DNA of 64,000 nucleotides, taken from positions 296,635 through 360,634 of the forward strand of contig WBMV01004991.1 of assembly GCA_013396655.1 (NCBI GenBank). Reading direction: 5' to 3'. The DNA comes from Campylorhamphus procurvoides. Taxonomy: Eukaryota; Chordata; Aves; Passeriformes; Dendrocolaptidae. The notes beneath the pieces were generated by a model, which saw only the letters and a list, made by a program, of their open reading frames with translations, was not told where the DNA came from and made no database searches. This document shows positions 28,401 to 40,839 of the stretch, piece by piece (positions within the stretch are counted from its first letter, which is position 1; each line of letters opens with the position of its first letter). The translations under genes were made by a program, and so were the position numbers.

Positions 28401-29839
28401 GAAAAGTAATCCCCACCCAGGAAGCCAGTGAAGCTACTTTGTGCTAAATGATCAGCAAGTTCCAACAAAAAATGCCTTTTAATCAGTCAGTGACTGATTT
28501 ATACGTTGATCTTCAAATCTGTATATGTGCATATATATGCATCCAGGATTCAGGTTGTGCCCCTGCTCTGTCCCCTCACTGACAGTGAAATAGCAGAGGA
28601 AAAAGTTGTTTAATCCCCATCAGTCCCACACCACAGAGGTGGTACTGCAGGCAGTCTCCTACAGGCTTGAGTTAGGGAAGCCTAAGAACTCCTCCCAGGT
28701 AACCCCAAAAGCAGACTAGTGTACATGGTAGTTGTGAGCCACCATTTCCATTATTTTGCATAATTTGGTCAGGACTGATAAACTGCAACAAAACATAAAC
28801 TCTCTATGTAGAGCCAAATCTCTCAGCTCCAGACTGAGTTATCCAAAGCTTATTATCTTCCACAAGAATTTTGAACTTGTGGCTAGCATAAAATGCAAAG
28901 TGACACTTTCTCAAAGAAAATGAACACTAGTCTAACCAATGCAACATTTGGGCAACACCAGCACAGGACAGCAACCATCACTACTGAGGTTTTGCATTCC
29001 ATGGACTGGATGCAAAATTGCAAAGCACTGAAAAGGAACTGTTTGAAGGATGGAAGCTCTAATCTCATTAATATTTTAGATGCCATGAGACATGGAAGCT
29101 CCACCTGCCGTCAGCAATATTGTATAGAGAATCAAGGTGACTTGGGAACAGGACTCATGGGCCTCCACAATGGTCTATTGACCTTCTGGTGAAGCAGATA
29201 CCGTGTGACAGAGATTGCCTATCTCAGCAGGCAGGATGGAAACAGGAGAAAGTGTTAAATATAACCAGGTAGACAGTGATGAATTGACATGCTGAAAAAT
29301 CGAACGCTTCAGTAATCAGCCTAAGGATCTGATATCAACAACATTTTTCAGTTTTGTCTGAATTCATTGAAAGGTGTAGTTTAGCAAGCTCACTTCTTGT
29401 TGGTAAGACCTTTCATCTTTATGCAGGTTTTCTGATTGGATTCTGAGACATCATCCCTGGGCTCTGTGTCATTGCTGGTCTTTGCATAGAAAGCAGAGAA
29501 AACATTTGCATGGGAGCAAAGTGGCCTGAACAAACTCAGAATCAGAGAAATTACTGGGTCTGCAACATTCATTAAAAAGTGTTACCTTACTCCACTTATG
29601 GTGAGAAGTTAGGGCCAGATTCAGCCCCAACACTTACATACATGGCTGTAGCAAGGCCTCTGGGTGATTTCCAAAACATCACTGTGGTCCTTGTCTGACA
29701 TCAAGGAAACATCATCCTGAGAAACGAGGGATCTATCTGAGCCTTTGTTGCAAGCTGGAGATGAAATTTAATCGAGGCATGATCCACAGCAGCCCCCAGA
29801 GAGGAAGGCTGGAGGTGGCCTGGAAGAGCTGGTCTCCTT

Positions 29840-30200
29840 AAATGCAGTTTCACAGGTTATTTTGCCAGTTTGAGAGGAGGTGAGCCCGCTCACCAGTCTG
29901 GAGGTGAATTCCACCTCCACAGCTCTGATTTCCCCCCAGCTCGATTAAGGCTGTTTACTAAAGAATTTGAAACAATTAAATACTGTAGGTATATTTAGCA
30001 CTCTGAAGCTTTCATAACTATAATTCTAATCACAGAAGTCTAATGAATGATTTTATGGCTTCATTAAATCTTTGGAATATTTACATTATCCAAAGAAATA
30101 ATCTCCATCCATTAAGAGTGCATAAATCCTGAAACAGAACTTTAGATATTGCTACAGATATGCTTATTTCATTGCAAAACACATATAGAGAATTTAAAGA
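29840..30200. promoter_or_regulatory. Candidate conserved non-coding element with two short inverted repeats
   Basis: Two short inverted repeats sit side by side: GGTGAGC-CC-GCTCACC at 29879-29894 and GGAGGTG-AATTC-CACCTCC at 29900-29918. They are followed by repeat-free AT-rich DNA with several ATTA cores (CTAATGAATG, CATTAAATC, CATTAAGAG). Both inverted repeats contain CACCT/AGGTG E-box-like half sites, as bound by ZEB/SNAI-type factors; that link is inference. Confidence 0.35.
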
Positions 30201-33200
30201 AATCCATTAATAGGATTATATACCTTTCTTCTAAAATATATTTTGACCATAATATTTTATTACAGAGGTTTGACTGCTAGTAAAGCAGTACAGAAGAGGA
30301 CATTCTAAAGTAATTACTCAGATGGTCAAATGGACAAAAATTATTCAGCTAATGTTTGAAAGATCTTTCATAAGGAAAAAGTTTAGTGTAGTTTTTATCT
30401 GTATAAAAAAGCCAGGTTCCTTTCATATCAAAATTAAATACTAATGGCACAAAGGTCAAAATCCCGAAGTTAAAAAAAAAGGGTATTTTCCAGGGTAGAT
30501 TTATCTCAGGCATGTGTACAGGAACTGAAGGTTCTTAGCACAGCTATAAATTGCACATGCAGACCACCAGTTTTGCAATGAGATGTGCAATTTTTTATGG
30601 GATTGACTGTGTTACCCAGATAAGGGGGCTGATGTTACCTGAGATGCCCTTGGGCAGCTAGGTAGCCTTAGCTGCCACTATAGATGGGCACAGATCTCCC
30701 ACAGCTCCAGTGTCACCCCATCCATCCTGAACAGACCCCTGAAGTGGCTATGAACATTTCCAATGGAACAATACAACCATGTGTAGATAACTGAGTTTCA
30801 CCTATCTTCATACACATCTCATGCATCTTTATTCCTGAGTGTGTCGGAAGGTGTTCCCAGTTCCTACAGAGCTCTTCTCTCCAGATACCCACTAAAAAGG
30901 GGGTCTTATCATCTGAGAAAAAAAAACTCACTTCTGAGCCACAGATGTATTTCTCGTGTTCATTCTTCAGTGTCCAATTATGTCCCTTATTCCTTCCTCA
31001 CTTCTGAGGAAAAATGATTCTTCCCTCACCTGACTCTCTCAGATACACTTAGATCCTGATTGCCAAACTGAAATCAACAAAGAAATTTTCCTTTTTCCCT
31101 TTATTTCTCCATCTATTCCTGTCTTAGATTTTGCCTTCTTCCACATCTATCAAGAGTGTGGCCATATTCTTTTATTCTTTAACATCTGAGAGCCGGGGCT
31201 CTAATTAGCAGCATGATTTTGACCACAGCAGTAACTGGTATTGGCTAGGTTTCTCAAGAAGGAGAGGTAATACAATTCTTCCTCTTCTGGCCTTTCAGCT
31301 TCTTTATGGGCTGCATCAGATCCATTTTTTTCACATTTTTGCATAATTTCCCATTAATATTGCAAAGAAAAGCAGTATTCTCCCCAAACTGGCTGAAGTG
31401 TGCAGTATATCTAGGAGCAACCTCAGCAGGAGATAGGTAGTGGCTGTCCCCAGTGTATCCTACAGCTACTGATGAGGACAGATTCAGCCTTTTCAGACAC
31501 TAAATGGTGCTACTGAAAGCATACCAAGCACCTCTGCATGGAACATTTTCAGAAAAATAGGAATTTGCTGTAAAATTATATGTGCATGTGTGTGTATGTC
31601 TGTACACATTCACAGAACTCTAGCTAAGAATAAACTCTGTGGACTACAGCAGAAGGCAAAGGCCAGGGCAGATTGATATGGAAGGCAAGTAGGTACTAGG
31701 GATGCCATAACCCAGAGGAGTTTGCTAGTCTGTCGTGCACCCAGATGTGCAGAGCTGGTGGTTTGCAGTTGCTGGTATTCTTTGAGCAGTAACAGCTGAG
31801 GGCTGTGCTAAGCAGTACAGACTGCACTATACTGAGATAAAATCATGGAGTTTATGCGAATTCAACTGGAAGAGGGCTGAATGACACAGGGCTCATCAAT
31901 GGCAGTGTTTCAGGTTACAGCAGGAACCTGCAAAAGCAAAAATTTCTTGACTGTCCCCATTTACTTCATATTGGGAAATGCTGCAAAACTGTCTTGGAGC
32001 ACTGAATTAATTTTGGTGGAAAACAAACCGGAAGATAAGCTCCAGGAATGCACCTGATACGCTTGTTAGTAGGTGTTCAGTCTGGGAGTCAGGCTAGAGT
32101 ACATCTCAAGTAAAACCCCAAAAAACAGAGAGTGTGGTCAATACTGACTGTTTTATCATGCACATCCAGTACTCTTAGGTGATATTACTTGTTCAGGTAC
32201 ACATACTACAGATAACTATCCACAGCTAAAAAAATTTAAACATGTGTATGCCTGGGAAGGAAATAGAAATTTAGAGCTGTCTTCCTGCTGCCCACACTCT
32301 TCCTCTTTCTCTACAGAAACAGGTACCATTTGCTGTCCTTTACCCTGCCCCATTGAACATAACAATAGTGATTTCTTGGACTTCAGTCAGCCTGGGTGAG
32401 ATTTTTAGTTTATTTCTATATGCACCAGGAACTGGCAAAAGTGCCTCAGAGGAAGACATACAAGAGGCTCATTCTGGTTAGCTTATCAAAACAATTATAT
32501 AGTTACTTTTTAAAGTTGTAAATACTATGGGCAGTATTTTTTTTTTCTTTTTCATACAGCAATTTCACAATGCACACATTTATGAACAAAGGAGTGAAGA
32601 AGAAGGGTGGCTAAAAATGGAGCTAAGATTTGTGGAAGGAAAATTCTTGAGCAGAAAAAGCCTCTATAACTATCAAGAAGGGTGAATACAGGGTGTGCTA
32701 GGGACGCTTGCATGAATAGTAAAGAAATTCATGGTTTCTCTCATCTACAATCAGGTCCCATGGTTTGTCCTCAACTGCAACAAGGACATCACCCCAGTAT
32801 TTGGAATCCCTGAACATCACCATAATCATCAAGTGTCAGCTGAGATGGGCTTCTTAAGCATCTGTGTGGAGGAAATTATAAAGCAGTCAAAGATATATAT
32901 TGTGAAGAGCACTTCCAAAGTTGTATTCCCATTTTGGAAGACCACCCAATTCTTTGGCATTTCCAGCACTTCTTTAGGAAGTGTCCCTTTTACTTCTGCC
33001 TTCTGCAAACTGTGATGAGTGCCAGCCTGTAGCTCAAAACAGGTCACCCAATACCCTGATTTCCTGCTGTATCTGCACTTTGCTGTCCAAGCAGGGATCC
33101 CCATTGTAACTATCTTGCACTACACACCATCTGCCAGTTGACTTTCTGTAGCAGAGAGAGAAGTTGCTTGAACAACTGCTTGTTGTTTTGTATTTCTTGA

Positions 33201-35470
33201 AATGAACCATTAGCATGATGAACATTATAATTTCGGTTACTCAAAATCTCCACACCCATCACGAAAAATTGTCAGACCTTCATGGAAAAGGAACCTCTAG
33301 GAATGGGGACACTAGAGCAGGTCATTCTTGAAAATCAGCTAGTAATATCCTAGGAAGATGAAGCTTTTAACTCATGCATTAGGAAATAAAACATTATTAA
33401 AGTGGTTGTATGTGTGCTATAAAGTGGTATCTTCCAATAAAATGGTAAAATTCCTGCAATGTGCAATTTCAGGATTATAAACATTAAAAGTTATTTTGGA
33501 TTTAAACTACCAAATACCATTGATGATGTCTGGACCTTTCTCAGTTGTCTTAAGCTTGTTTTCTTTCAGTTTTCTCAGTAGTAAGTATTTTACCTCTGAA
33601 GATAAAATGAGGTCAGACTGCTTTCTATGAAGGTAAAATTATGCAGAGGGTGGAAATACTATTAGTATTTTTAATAAGTACCTTTACTGTCAGGAGTTAA
33701 GAAATTTAAACATTTCAGAAAATGGTACATCAGTGGACCTGAAAAGTCAATATATTGCACTTTTAAGCAGCCGTTCACCAGAGGATCCAGTTGTCAATGT
33801 ATAATGTATTCATCTAAATTGTAATCACAATCAAAGTCTTGCTCTCTTTTTCAATTAAGTGTATTCAGCATATTATGAGTTTCTTCTGAGACAGCTCTGT
33901 GGAAGTTGATGTGACCCCAATTTTAATTGCATATTTAAAATTTTATATTTTTCTTTTTTAAATCATCTCCTGGAACCTTCAGCATCACCTTTATTTATTA
34001 AAATAACCAAGCTTCCCAACATGATTTCTAATGCTAAAAACAGACCTCCCTGTAAATGATAAGATTAACTGGCCCACTCTAAGTGCATTAACAGGACAAG
34101 TGCTCTATACTTAGCAATTGCTGTTCCAGTGAAACTTTCCATAATTGTGCTTATGTTTCCTTCTACAGAAACAGCACTCACTGTATCTGTGGCAACTGTT
34201 CTCTTCCATTTTCTCTTCATGATTCCATCAAATGAACAGTGTTTATTCTGGCCTTTTTCTATCAGTCATCTATGGCATTCCTTCTTCTGGAGAAGAAACA
34301 ACTGCAAGATTTAAAAAAATGCAAAGCTAACTCAGGAATCTACTTTGAAATATCTGATTTAGCAGGTTTAGAAGGGAAATTCCCAACACAACATGTGGCT
34401 TAGACATCTGGCTACTTTCACCTGCATGGCCAGGAGTTCTGCTGTTTGAATGGGATCATGTAGAACCAGCCAGGTGGAGCAGATAGATAATCATGATCCT
34501 GAGACAACCTTTTTTGTACCTTCGCTCTATTGCTTTTTGTTTGGTTGGTTGTGTTTTTCTTTTTTTTAATGTTTTTGATTCTGCCTCTCCTGATGTTGCA
34601 TTTGTAACTGGATTTTTTGTCATCTTAACTTTTCCTCTGCCTTAGCAGTTCTAAAGCTTGAGTAACTGAAGGTGAGAGAGGTGACTTATGGTGCTGCAAA
34701 TGCCAGATGATTTCTGGATGATAAATACTTGCTAATGTTCTCATCTTACCTGTCTCGAAGGCCTTCCTGTCTTCTTCTCTTGCATAATCTCCACAGATAT
34801 GGCACAAGGACTACACAGTCTTATTTATCTCCAACCTGTTAAACCATCATGTTGGGTTTGAGACATATTGTATTATGGTCCCAGTTGCACTGTTGTCACA
34901 GGTTTACCAAATTAAACTTGTTACATCCCAATTTTCCCCTTTGTTCAAGGGAGGGTTTACAACTGCTGAAGAGGAATTTTCTGAGAAGCAAGTAACAGAA
35001 TAACTAGGCATTATTATGGTTTGGGTCTTCATTTTCCCTCCCCATCCTTCTCTGTAGTAGGTAGAGCTTTGCTCTTTTGCATAGGAAACTGATCTGTATC
35101 TAGAATGACTCTCCCTCAGTTTGAGCCTTACTATCCTCATGACAGTGACAACATTTTAGCATGAGACTCCTCCTCTACATGAAGAAAGAAATATGCATAT
35201 ATAATTTGTAAAATGCACTTGTCCACAGTTTTTTCTATGAAGCCGTATATGTATGTACATACACAAAAGTCATCCATACTAGAGAACTGCACTTGCTGAA
35301 GACATTCCTCAACCAATGTGAAGGAGGAGAACATTGTGAAAACATTGTCGCTGTTCCTGTAGCACCCAAAATAGTCAAGATGACTTAAGTGGGACAATTT
35401 TGGCTTTTCCATTAGGAACCACAACAACTCTGGTCTCAGTAGATCTGCACAAGACACTGTCATTATCACC
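30201..35470. other. Intergenic DNA with one unexplained open frame
   Basis: Mostly AT-rich unique DNA. A 118-codon minus-strand open frame at 35137-35493 runs into the stem-loop described separately. Its translation resembles no family I know. No splice or start context supports it as a gene. Confidence 0.5.
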
Positions 35471-35695
35471 GGATCATTGACACGATAGACCAAAACAACT
35501 CCAGTCTATCGTGTCAGTGTGCACTTAGGGAGTCCTTAATCCATGGATCATTGGCATACGATGCTGTAAAATCTCTGCAGGAGACATTATGGTGTAGCGA
35601 GTCAATGCACACTTAGGGACTCCTCCACTTGTGAATCAGTTACAGTGTGTCATGCCAATTTATACTCAGGAAGCCTTTAATCTGCAGGTTGGTGC
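35471..35695. repeat. Stem-loop joined to diverged direct repeats, unknown family
   Basis: TGACACGATAGAC at 35478-35490 and GTCTATCGTGTCA at 35504-35516 are perfect 13-base reverse complements around a 13-base loop; pairing can extend outward by one G-T wobble and two more pairs. GGATCATTG occurs at 35471 and 35545, ACTTAGGGA at 35523 and 35611, with a weaker ACTCAGGAAG copy at 35664. Partly repeated words such as AGTCCTTAATCC/AGCCTTTAATCT link the units. The spacing is irregular (74, 88 and about 52 bases), so this is an old tandem or nested structure, not a clean satellite. I do not recognise the family. Confidence 0.6.
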
Positions 35696-36329
35696 ATTTA
35701 GAGTAGCCCTGTACACTGGAAATACTTGTACGCTAACTGTTGTACTGTAAACATAAATTTCACTTTCTTAAATAAATTTTGGTTTGCTCAAAAAGGAGCT
35801 CCTGAAGGCATATGGCTTCCAGTAGCATGATGATGTATCATGCCATGAAAATTTGTAGCATGCTGGGATTCTAGAGAGTCTTTCAAAATCTCATTGTAAG
35901 AACAAAGGCCAAAAAATGCTGCTGCTGAAATCTTTGTGATTTTGACCCTCCTGTAAGTTTTTAAAAAATGCTTGTACCAGTCTTTTTAGCACACTGCTTA
36001 CAAAATAAATTAATCCCAAGGGCCTTCTGTGCTCAAGGATCATTGATCATTTTCATAAGAGCACAGAAAGTATCCTTTTCTGCAAATAATGAATGAGCTG
36101 CTGATCCAAAAATGAGACTATTGAGGCAGCTAAATATTTACCAGGGTGATGAATTTTTTTAAATGGTCTTCCGTTTTGCAGTGTATATTTGACAAACTGC
36201 AGATGCATATCAACCTAGTGACTTCTCTCCATCAAGCCTAGAAGCTATGATCTGCCCCTCCAGGCTTGTGACCACAAGTGGGTCCACTTACTGAAAGCAG
36301 AGAAAAGGAAGCCTTCCTTTTAAGTATCC

Positions 36330-36412
36330 ATCCCCCAAGCCTTCATCCTGGTATAAATCACTGTCATTCCATTGACTTCAGTAGGTTTGTGCCAATTAAC
36401 ACCGGCTGACAG
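36330..36412. repeat. Ancient amniote repeat fragment ('cattgacttcagt' type)
   Basis: The stretch contains GGTATAAATCACTGTCATTC CATTGACTTCAGTAGG, then GCCAATTAACACCGGCTGA. It resembles the widespread old repeat 'ggtgtaaatcagcatagctccattgacttcaatggagctacaccaatttacaccagctga'. The match is by eye only. Confidence 0.5.
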
Positions 36413-37229
36413 CCCAGCCCCATATTTAGTAAAAGCTAGTTTCCAAGGCTAATGAGGTTGATTCAAACCTTTTGCTTACCAGGCAGCCTTACCACAAGGA
36501 ATTTTTAAATTTTTTTGCCCCCAAAATATAAAAAAAATTTACCAAAGACTGGTTCTGACTTCGTTTTTATTTATGATCCTGTGATTTCTTTTATGAGGAC
36601 AGGGTTTGCCTGCAAGGCCCTTTGCCAACCCCCCTTGACACTGGTGAATACAAGTGCTGTGTACCACTTGGTTGCTGCCTCTCTTCCAGCTGCAAGCACA
36701 GTTTGCATCGTGCTCTGCCACTGCACAGGAAAAGGGCACAGTAGGCATGCCAGCCATGAACATGCCACCTCACTTAGAGAATCTACTAACATGTGAAGTC
36801 TTTCTCTTCTGTTTGACCACAACAAAACGTCCCCGATGTTCAAGCTGGGACTGATGTGGTGCCTTGGGGAGCTTTCTCTGTAAAGCAGGCAGTACTGCAG
36901 CTGCAGGCTTGCTGCAGGCAGGGCCATGGCATCACTGTCCGGGGCACTTGCCACTCATCACCAGTCAGCCCGTGACACTCTGTGTGTGCAGGCAGTACAG
37001 TGTGCACAGGCCAGCACGGGAATGCAGGCAGCAATGTACAGGCAGCTGAAGTTGCCTGTTCCCTGACTTGGAAACAAAAGCTCTTGACAGGGGCAAGAGT
37101 GCAAGCACAGTCGGAGCCGGGGAGCCAGAGAAGCAGTAATCCAGGGAGTCAGTGGATCAGCTGTGGGGATGGGGGGAGAGCAGGGAGCAGAGGGCGGTGG
37201 CAAGGCGGGGGGAGAGCTGGCAGGTCTAT

Positions 37230-37760
37230 TTGAATATCAGACTCTGCCACACTCGAGGCTCCACTGACAACTTCATTACCTACACATATAAAAATGACTG
37301 CAGGGTAATGCAAATGGCTTTTGCGTTGTACACTCGCCTGCGTTCTTCTGGCTGGCTGCAGGCTGAAAAGACCTGGCAATGGAGCCTGGAGGCAGACAAG
37401 CTTTTGTCCAATTTAATACGATATCTCTTCAAAGCATAATCCTACCCTCCCACTCCCCATGCATTATGGAGTCCAGTGACCTGGCTCTTCAGGCATGGGG
37501 AGAGAAGGGGGGCTGTCTTCAGCTCGACCTCATCTGTCAATCACAGAAGAAAGAAAGCGGGGGGAGAAGGACGAAGGGAGGGATGCCTATCTATCTATAA
37601 GAAATTTTTAATGAATGTTAAGCAAATTTCCTACAGCCTGACACAGTGATCTAATTAATATTATAGAAATGTCGACGGAATATCATTCTGCAGATAGGAT
37701 TTATCACCTTGCACTGCCGTATAACTGATGGTGAAGGAATAAGCACCCCTGTCCCCCCTG
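37230..37760. promoter_or_regulatory. Candidate conserved non-coding element with POU octamer
   Basis: The stretch carries a perfect ATGCAAAT octamer at 37308-37315, TTTAATACGATATC, GATCTAATTAATATTATAG and GTCGACGG, without repeat character or a supported coding frame. Its mixed composition next to a GC-richer patch (36600-37220) is suggestive of an enhancer. This is a judgement by eye. Confidence 0.35.
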
Positions 37761-38739
37761 ATGCTGATTAAATTAGACATAAGCATCAATATGTTACTTA
37801 TTGGAGACTAGAATTTCATGCTATTACTCTTCAGTTAATCAGAGAACTGCATCTTTTTTTAAAAGATATCAGACTCGCAGTTCTGCTTGTCTGATAAAAC
37901 AGATGAATGGTTTGACTACGCAATACTCACCGTGTGGGGGAAAAATTCAAAAAGAAATCCTACCTAAAGCAGGCTGAAAGATCTTGCAACGACTTTGTGA
38001 AAGCTCATCCTGAATCCACGCAAAATTCAGAATGGCATTGATTCAGATGAAAGGAGCAGGAATATAATATTACTGCCCCTTTACTGAGGATGAAGAAACT
38101 GTTGAGGAGGAAGTCTGTTATTCATTTGCCCAAGATGTTTGGAAACAAGTCTTTTCCTACTATACAAGATGCACCCAAGCCTTATTCCCTGGAGCAAAGG
38201 CACTTGAGAGTGCCTGAGAGCACTGGGCTGCAGCACAGTTCTGCTGCCTCTTGCCTGAACCAATCACAACCCACTAGGCTCTGGCATTTACCTACCTACA
38301 AAACCCTCAAAATAGGGAGTAAGCCTTAAGGTCTTCTTGTGAGGAATTTTATCCTAATTATTTGTTGTTAGGAGACTCTCATCTCATCATTGTGTGATCA
38401 GCAAACTCCTCTTTCCACAGGAGTACATAACACCTGAAGTTGGTGGGGGCTTTTTCCTAGACTTCCCTTTGTTCAGACTTTATCATCCTTCCATAAAGGA
38501 TGTGTGCAGAAAACTCTTCCTGGAGCAACTTTGTTCAGTGCTGAATGACCAGAGCACCTCAGCACTAGAACAGCACCAATAATGATACTAGTGGTTGAAA
38601 TAATTGACTTTCCCTTTATGTGTCTACTGCCTAGGAATCATTATACAAAAAAAAAAAAAGGGGAGAGGGGGAGCGGGGCATGATGCTAGCTCTCATTATG
38701 TTTTACAATGACGTGGCTATGAAAGAAGGTGTAACTAGA

Positions 38740-38976
38740 TAAAAAGGGATGAGTCTAACCATAGGAAAATTGTGACAGAATATCAGGAAACATTTCCTCA
38801 CAGTGAGGTCTTCAATTGTGTAATGGTCACCCCAGGGAAGTGATAGAAGTCTTGGCACTTGAGTAATTTAAAATTAGAGTGGGTAAAGCACAGGGGAATA
38901 TCCTGTTGGGAGCAATCCTGTATTGATAGTTGAATAGGCAGAGTCACCTAATTGGTCTTTTCAGGCAGAAGTGGGA
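38740..38976 (+). mobile_element. Ancient CR1-like LINE remnant
   Basis: Landmarks include CAGGAAACATTTCCTCACAG TGAGG, CACCCCAGGGAAGTGATAGA AG, AAATTAGAGTGGGTAAAGCA, a GGAGCAATCCTG block and CCTAATTGGTCTTTTCAGGC. They follow the order of the old CR1 subfamilies seen in turtles and crocodilians (aatatcctg…ggagcaatcctgca…gatgacctaataggtcttttcc). Divergence is high and the octamer tail is gone, so this insertion probably predates modern bird CR1 activity. Confidence 0.7.
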
Positions 38977-40839
38977 GTCTACGATGACTGATCTGTCCCT
39001 TAGGCATTAGGTTGCAGAATGACCATTTTGCATCACTAAATGCCTGTTCCCGATTTTCTGGTTGGACAGTTTAATGCATTTCTAAGCTTGACTAGCAGAG
39101 ATGAATATTGTTGCATCCTATATGGGGCATAAAAATGTTAAGCTTGAAAGAAGCTCTTACGGCAGATAAGAGGATTTGTGATTTTGATCCAAAATGTTGT
39201 GATTAAAATCTAACAGCGTGATACAAAATTTAACGAATGGCTGTCAGCATCCTTTTGCTCAGGGTTCAATTTCACAATCCGTTTAATCTTGCATTGCTAC
39301 CAGCAGTAGCAACCCTGCCACTTCACAATGCTGGCAACTGCTGCCTTCCCATCTTCTTTCTCCCTTGTGCCAGCACTAGTGACTGTGGGGCTGCATGGTC
39401 AGCTAGATCTCTAAAAATGAAAAGTTACTCTGCGACACCTCCCAAAGACTTGTGCTCAGCCAAATCAGCTCTCAAAGCAGCTGCCCACTGTGCTATGTGG
39501 ATGCTGAGGCCAGCAGAAGTGAGGGATATGGATGTACAGTTATGCAGCTTCAGGTTGGGGGCTTTCAGTGGCAGCCCAGGCTTAGTTCAGCCTCTGCTGA
39601 TCAGCAAATCCAGTTCTCTTTATTCTATTCTAATGTTTTGGAGAAATAAGGCAAAGCCAGCATAAGCACTTTGCTGTGGTTGCATGGTCAGTCTCCAAGA
39701 GCTTCAGCTACCTTAGGGTCATTGTGTGATGACCTTCCCTTTAAGATCCCGAGCAGAAGTCACATGCAGCACAGATGCATCTGTGCGGGATTCAGCTCAT
39801 CTCATTTACAGCCTAAAAGTTAGGTTTCCAGAATCAGCCTTCTGCAGCCCAAGAAGAGAGCTGGTGTCTCCAAAGGGTGATTCACCTCCTGTATCTTGGG
39901 CTTAGCCTCGAGCACCAGTTTCAGGCTGTGATGAATCTCAATGAGTGTGGAGGGAGCCCAGATGACTAATTCAGACTAGATATCTAATTTTCCACAGCAA
40001 AAGTGAGCTGGGGTGAATGCCTATCCTTGGATATAGCAAATTAGCCCATGAAGTACTTGTGATAATGATAAGCTTCAAAATGATATTGAAATATTGTTTT
40101 AAATATACATTTAGCAATCAAATCTTCTTTCAGAGAGGGAGCTCTGAAAAATGCCTTTTGGGATTGAGAAATGTTCTTTGTGGTCCCACAATGACAGTTC
40201 TCTGTCTCAAACAGGTGTTTCATCTCTCTCAGACATTTTTCTCAGATCCCAGAAGGAATAAACTTGCGGATTAATTTTGTTTGGATTTTTATTAACTAGA
40301 ATCACTTTTCCCTTAATCTGCAAAAAGCAGAAACAACTTGATAGCAAGCTAAGGCGAAGGGGTGGTAAGAGTGACATGGGCCATAGTCCCATTGTTAAAG
40401 CCTATTAGTTTGGCTCCTGGGTCCAGGCACAGCCACACAGCTCCTTGCTCAGGTTACCGCCCTTGGCATTAAGGTTTGTGACTGTGTGGAACAAATCACC
40501 CATGGCCCAAGAAGCACTCAGATGCAGCGCTCCACTCAAAATAGATGGTCTCATGGTTGTCACATTAGGCTCCAAACCCTCTAAAAGCTGATTTTTTCTA
40601 ATACATGTATATTATAGGCAGATATGCATTGTGTGAAGATTGTGGCTGACTTCTGCTAATGCAGGTGATGACAACACAACACAAACCAACACACACTGCA
40701 TCACCCACCATTTTGTGCCGCCTGTGTCCTACCCCTGATAAATGCAGAGTCATATTTGCACTTGTGTATAAGCATTCATTCATCACCCTCAGTCCTAAAA
40801 TACCAGGAGATAAGTAAAGTGCAGTTCATCCCTTTTAAA

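Noticed and set aside
34625..34807. 60-codon minus-strand frame starting MCHICGDY
   Set aside because: The CxxC start suggested a zinc finger, but no further Cys/His pair follows at the proper spacing and no flanking exon was seen.
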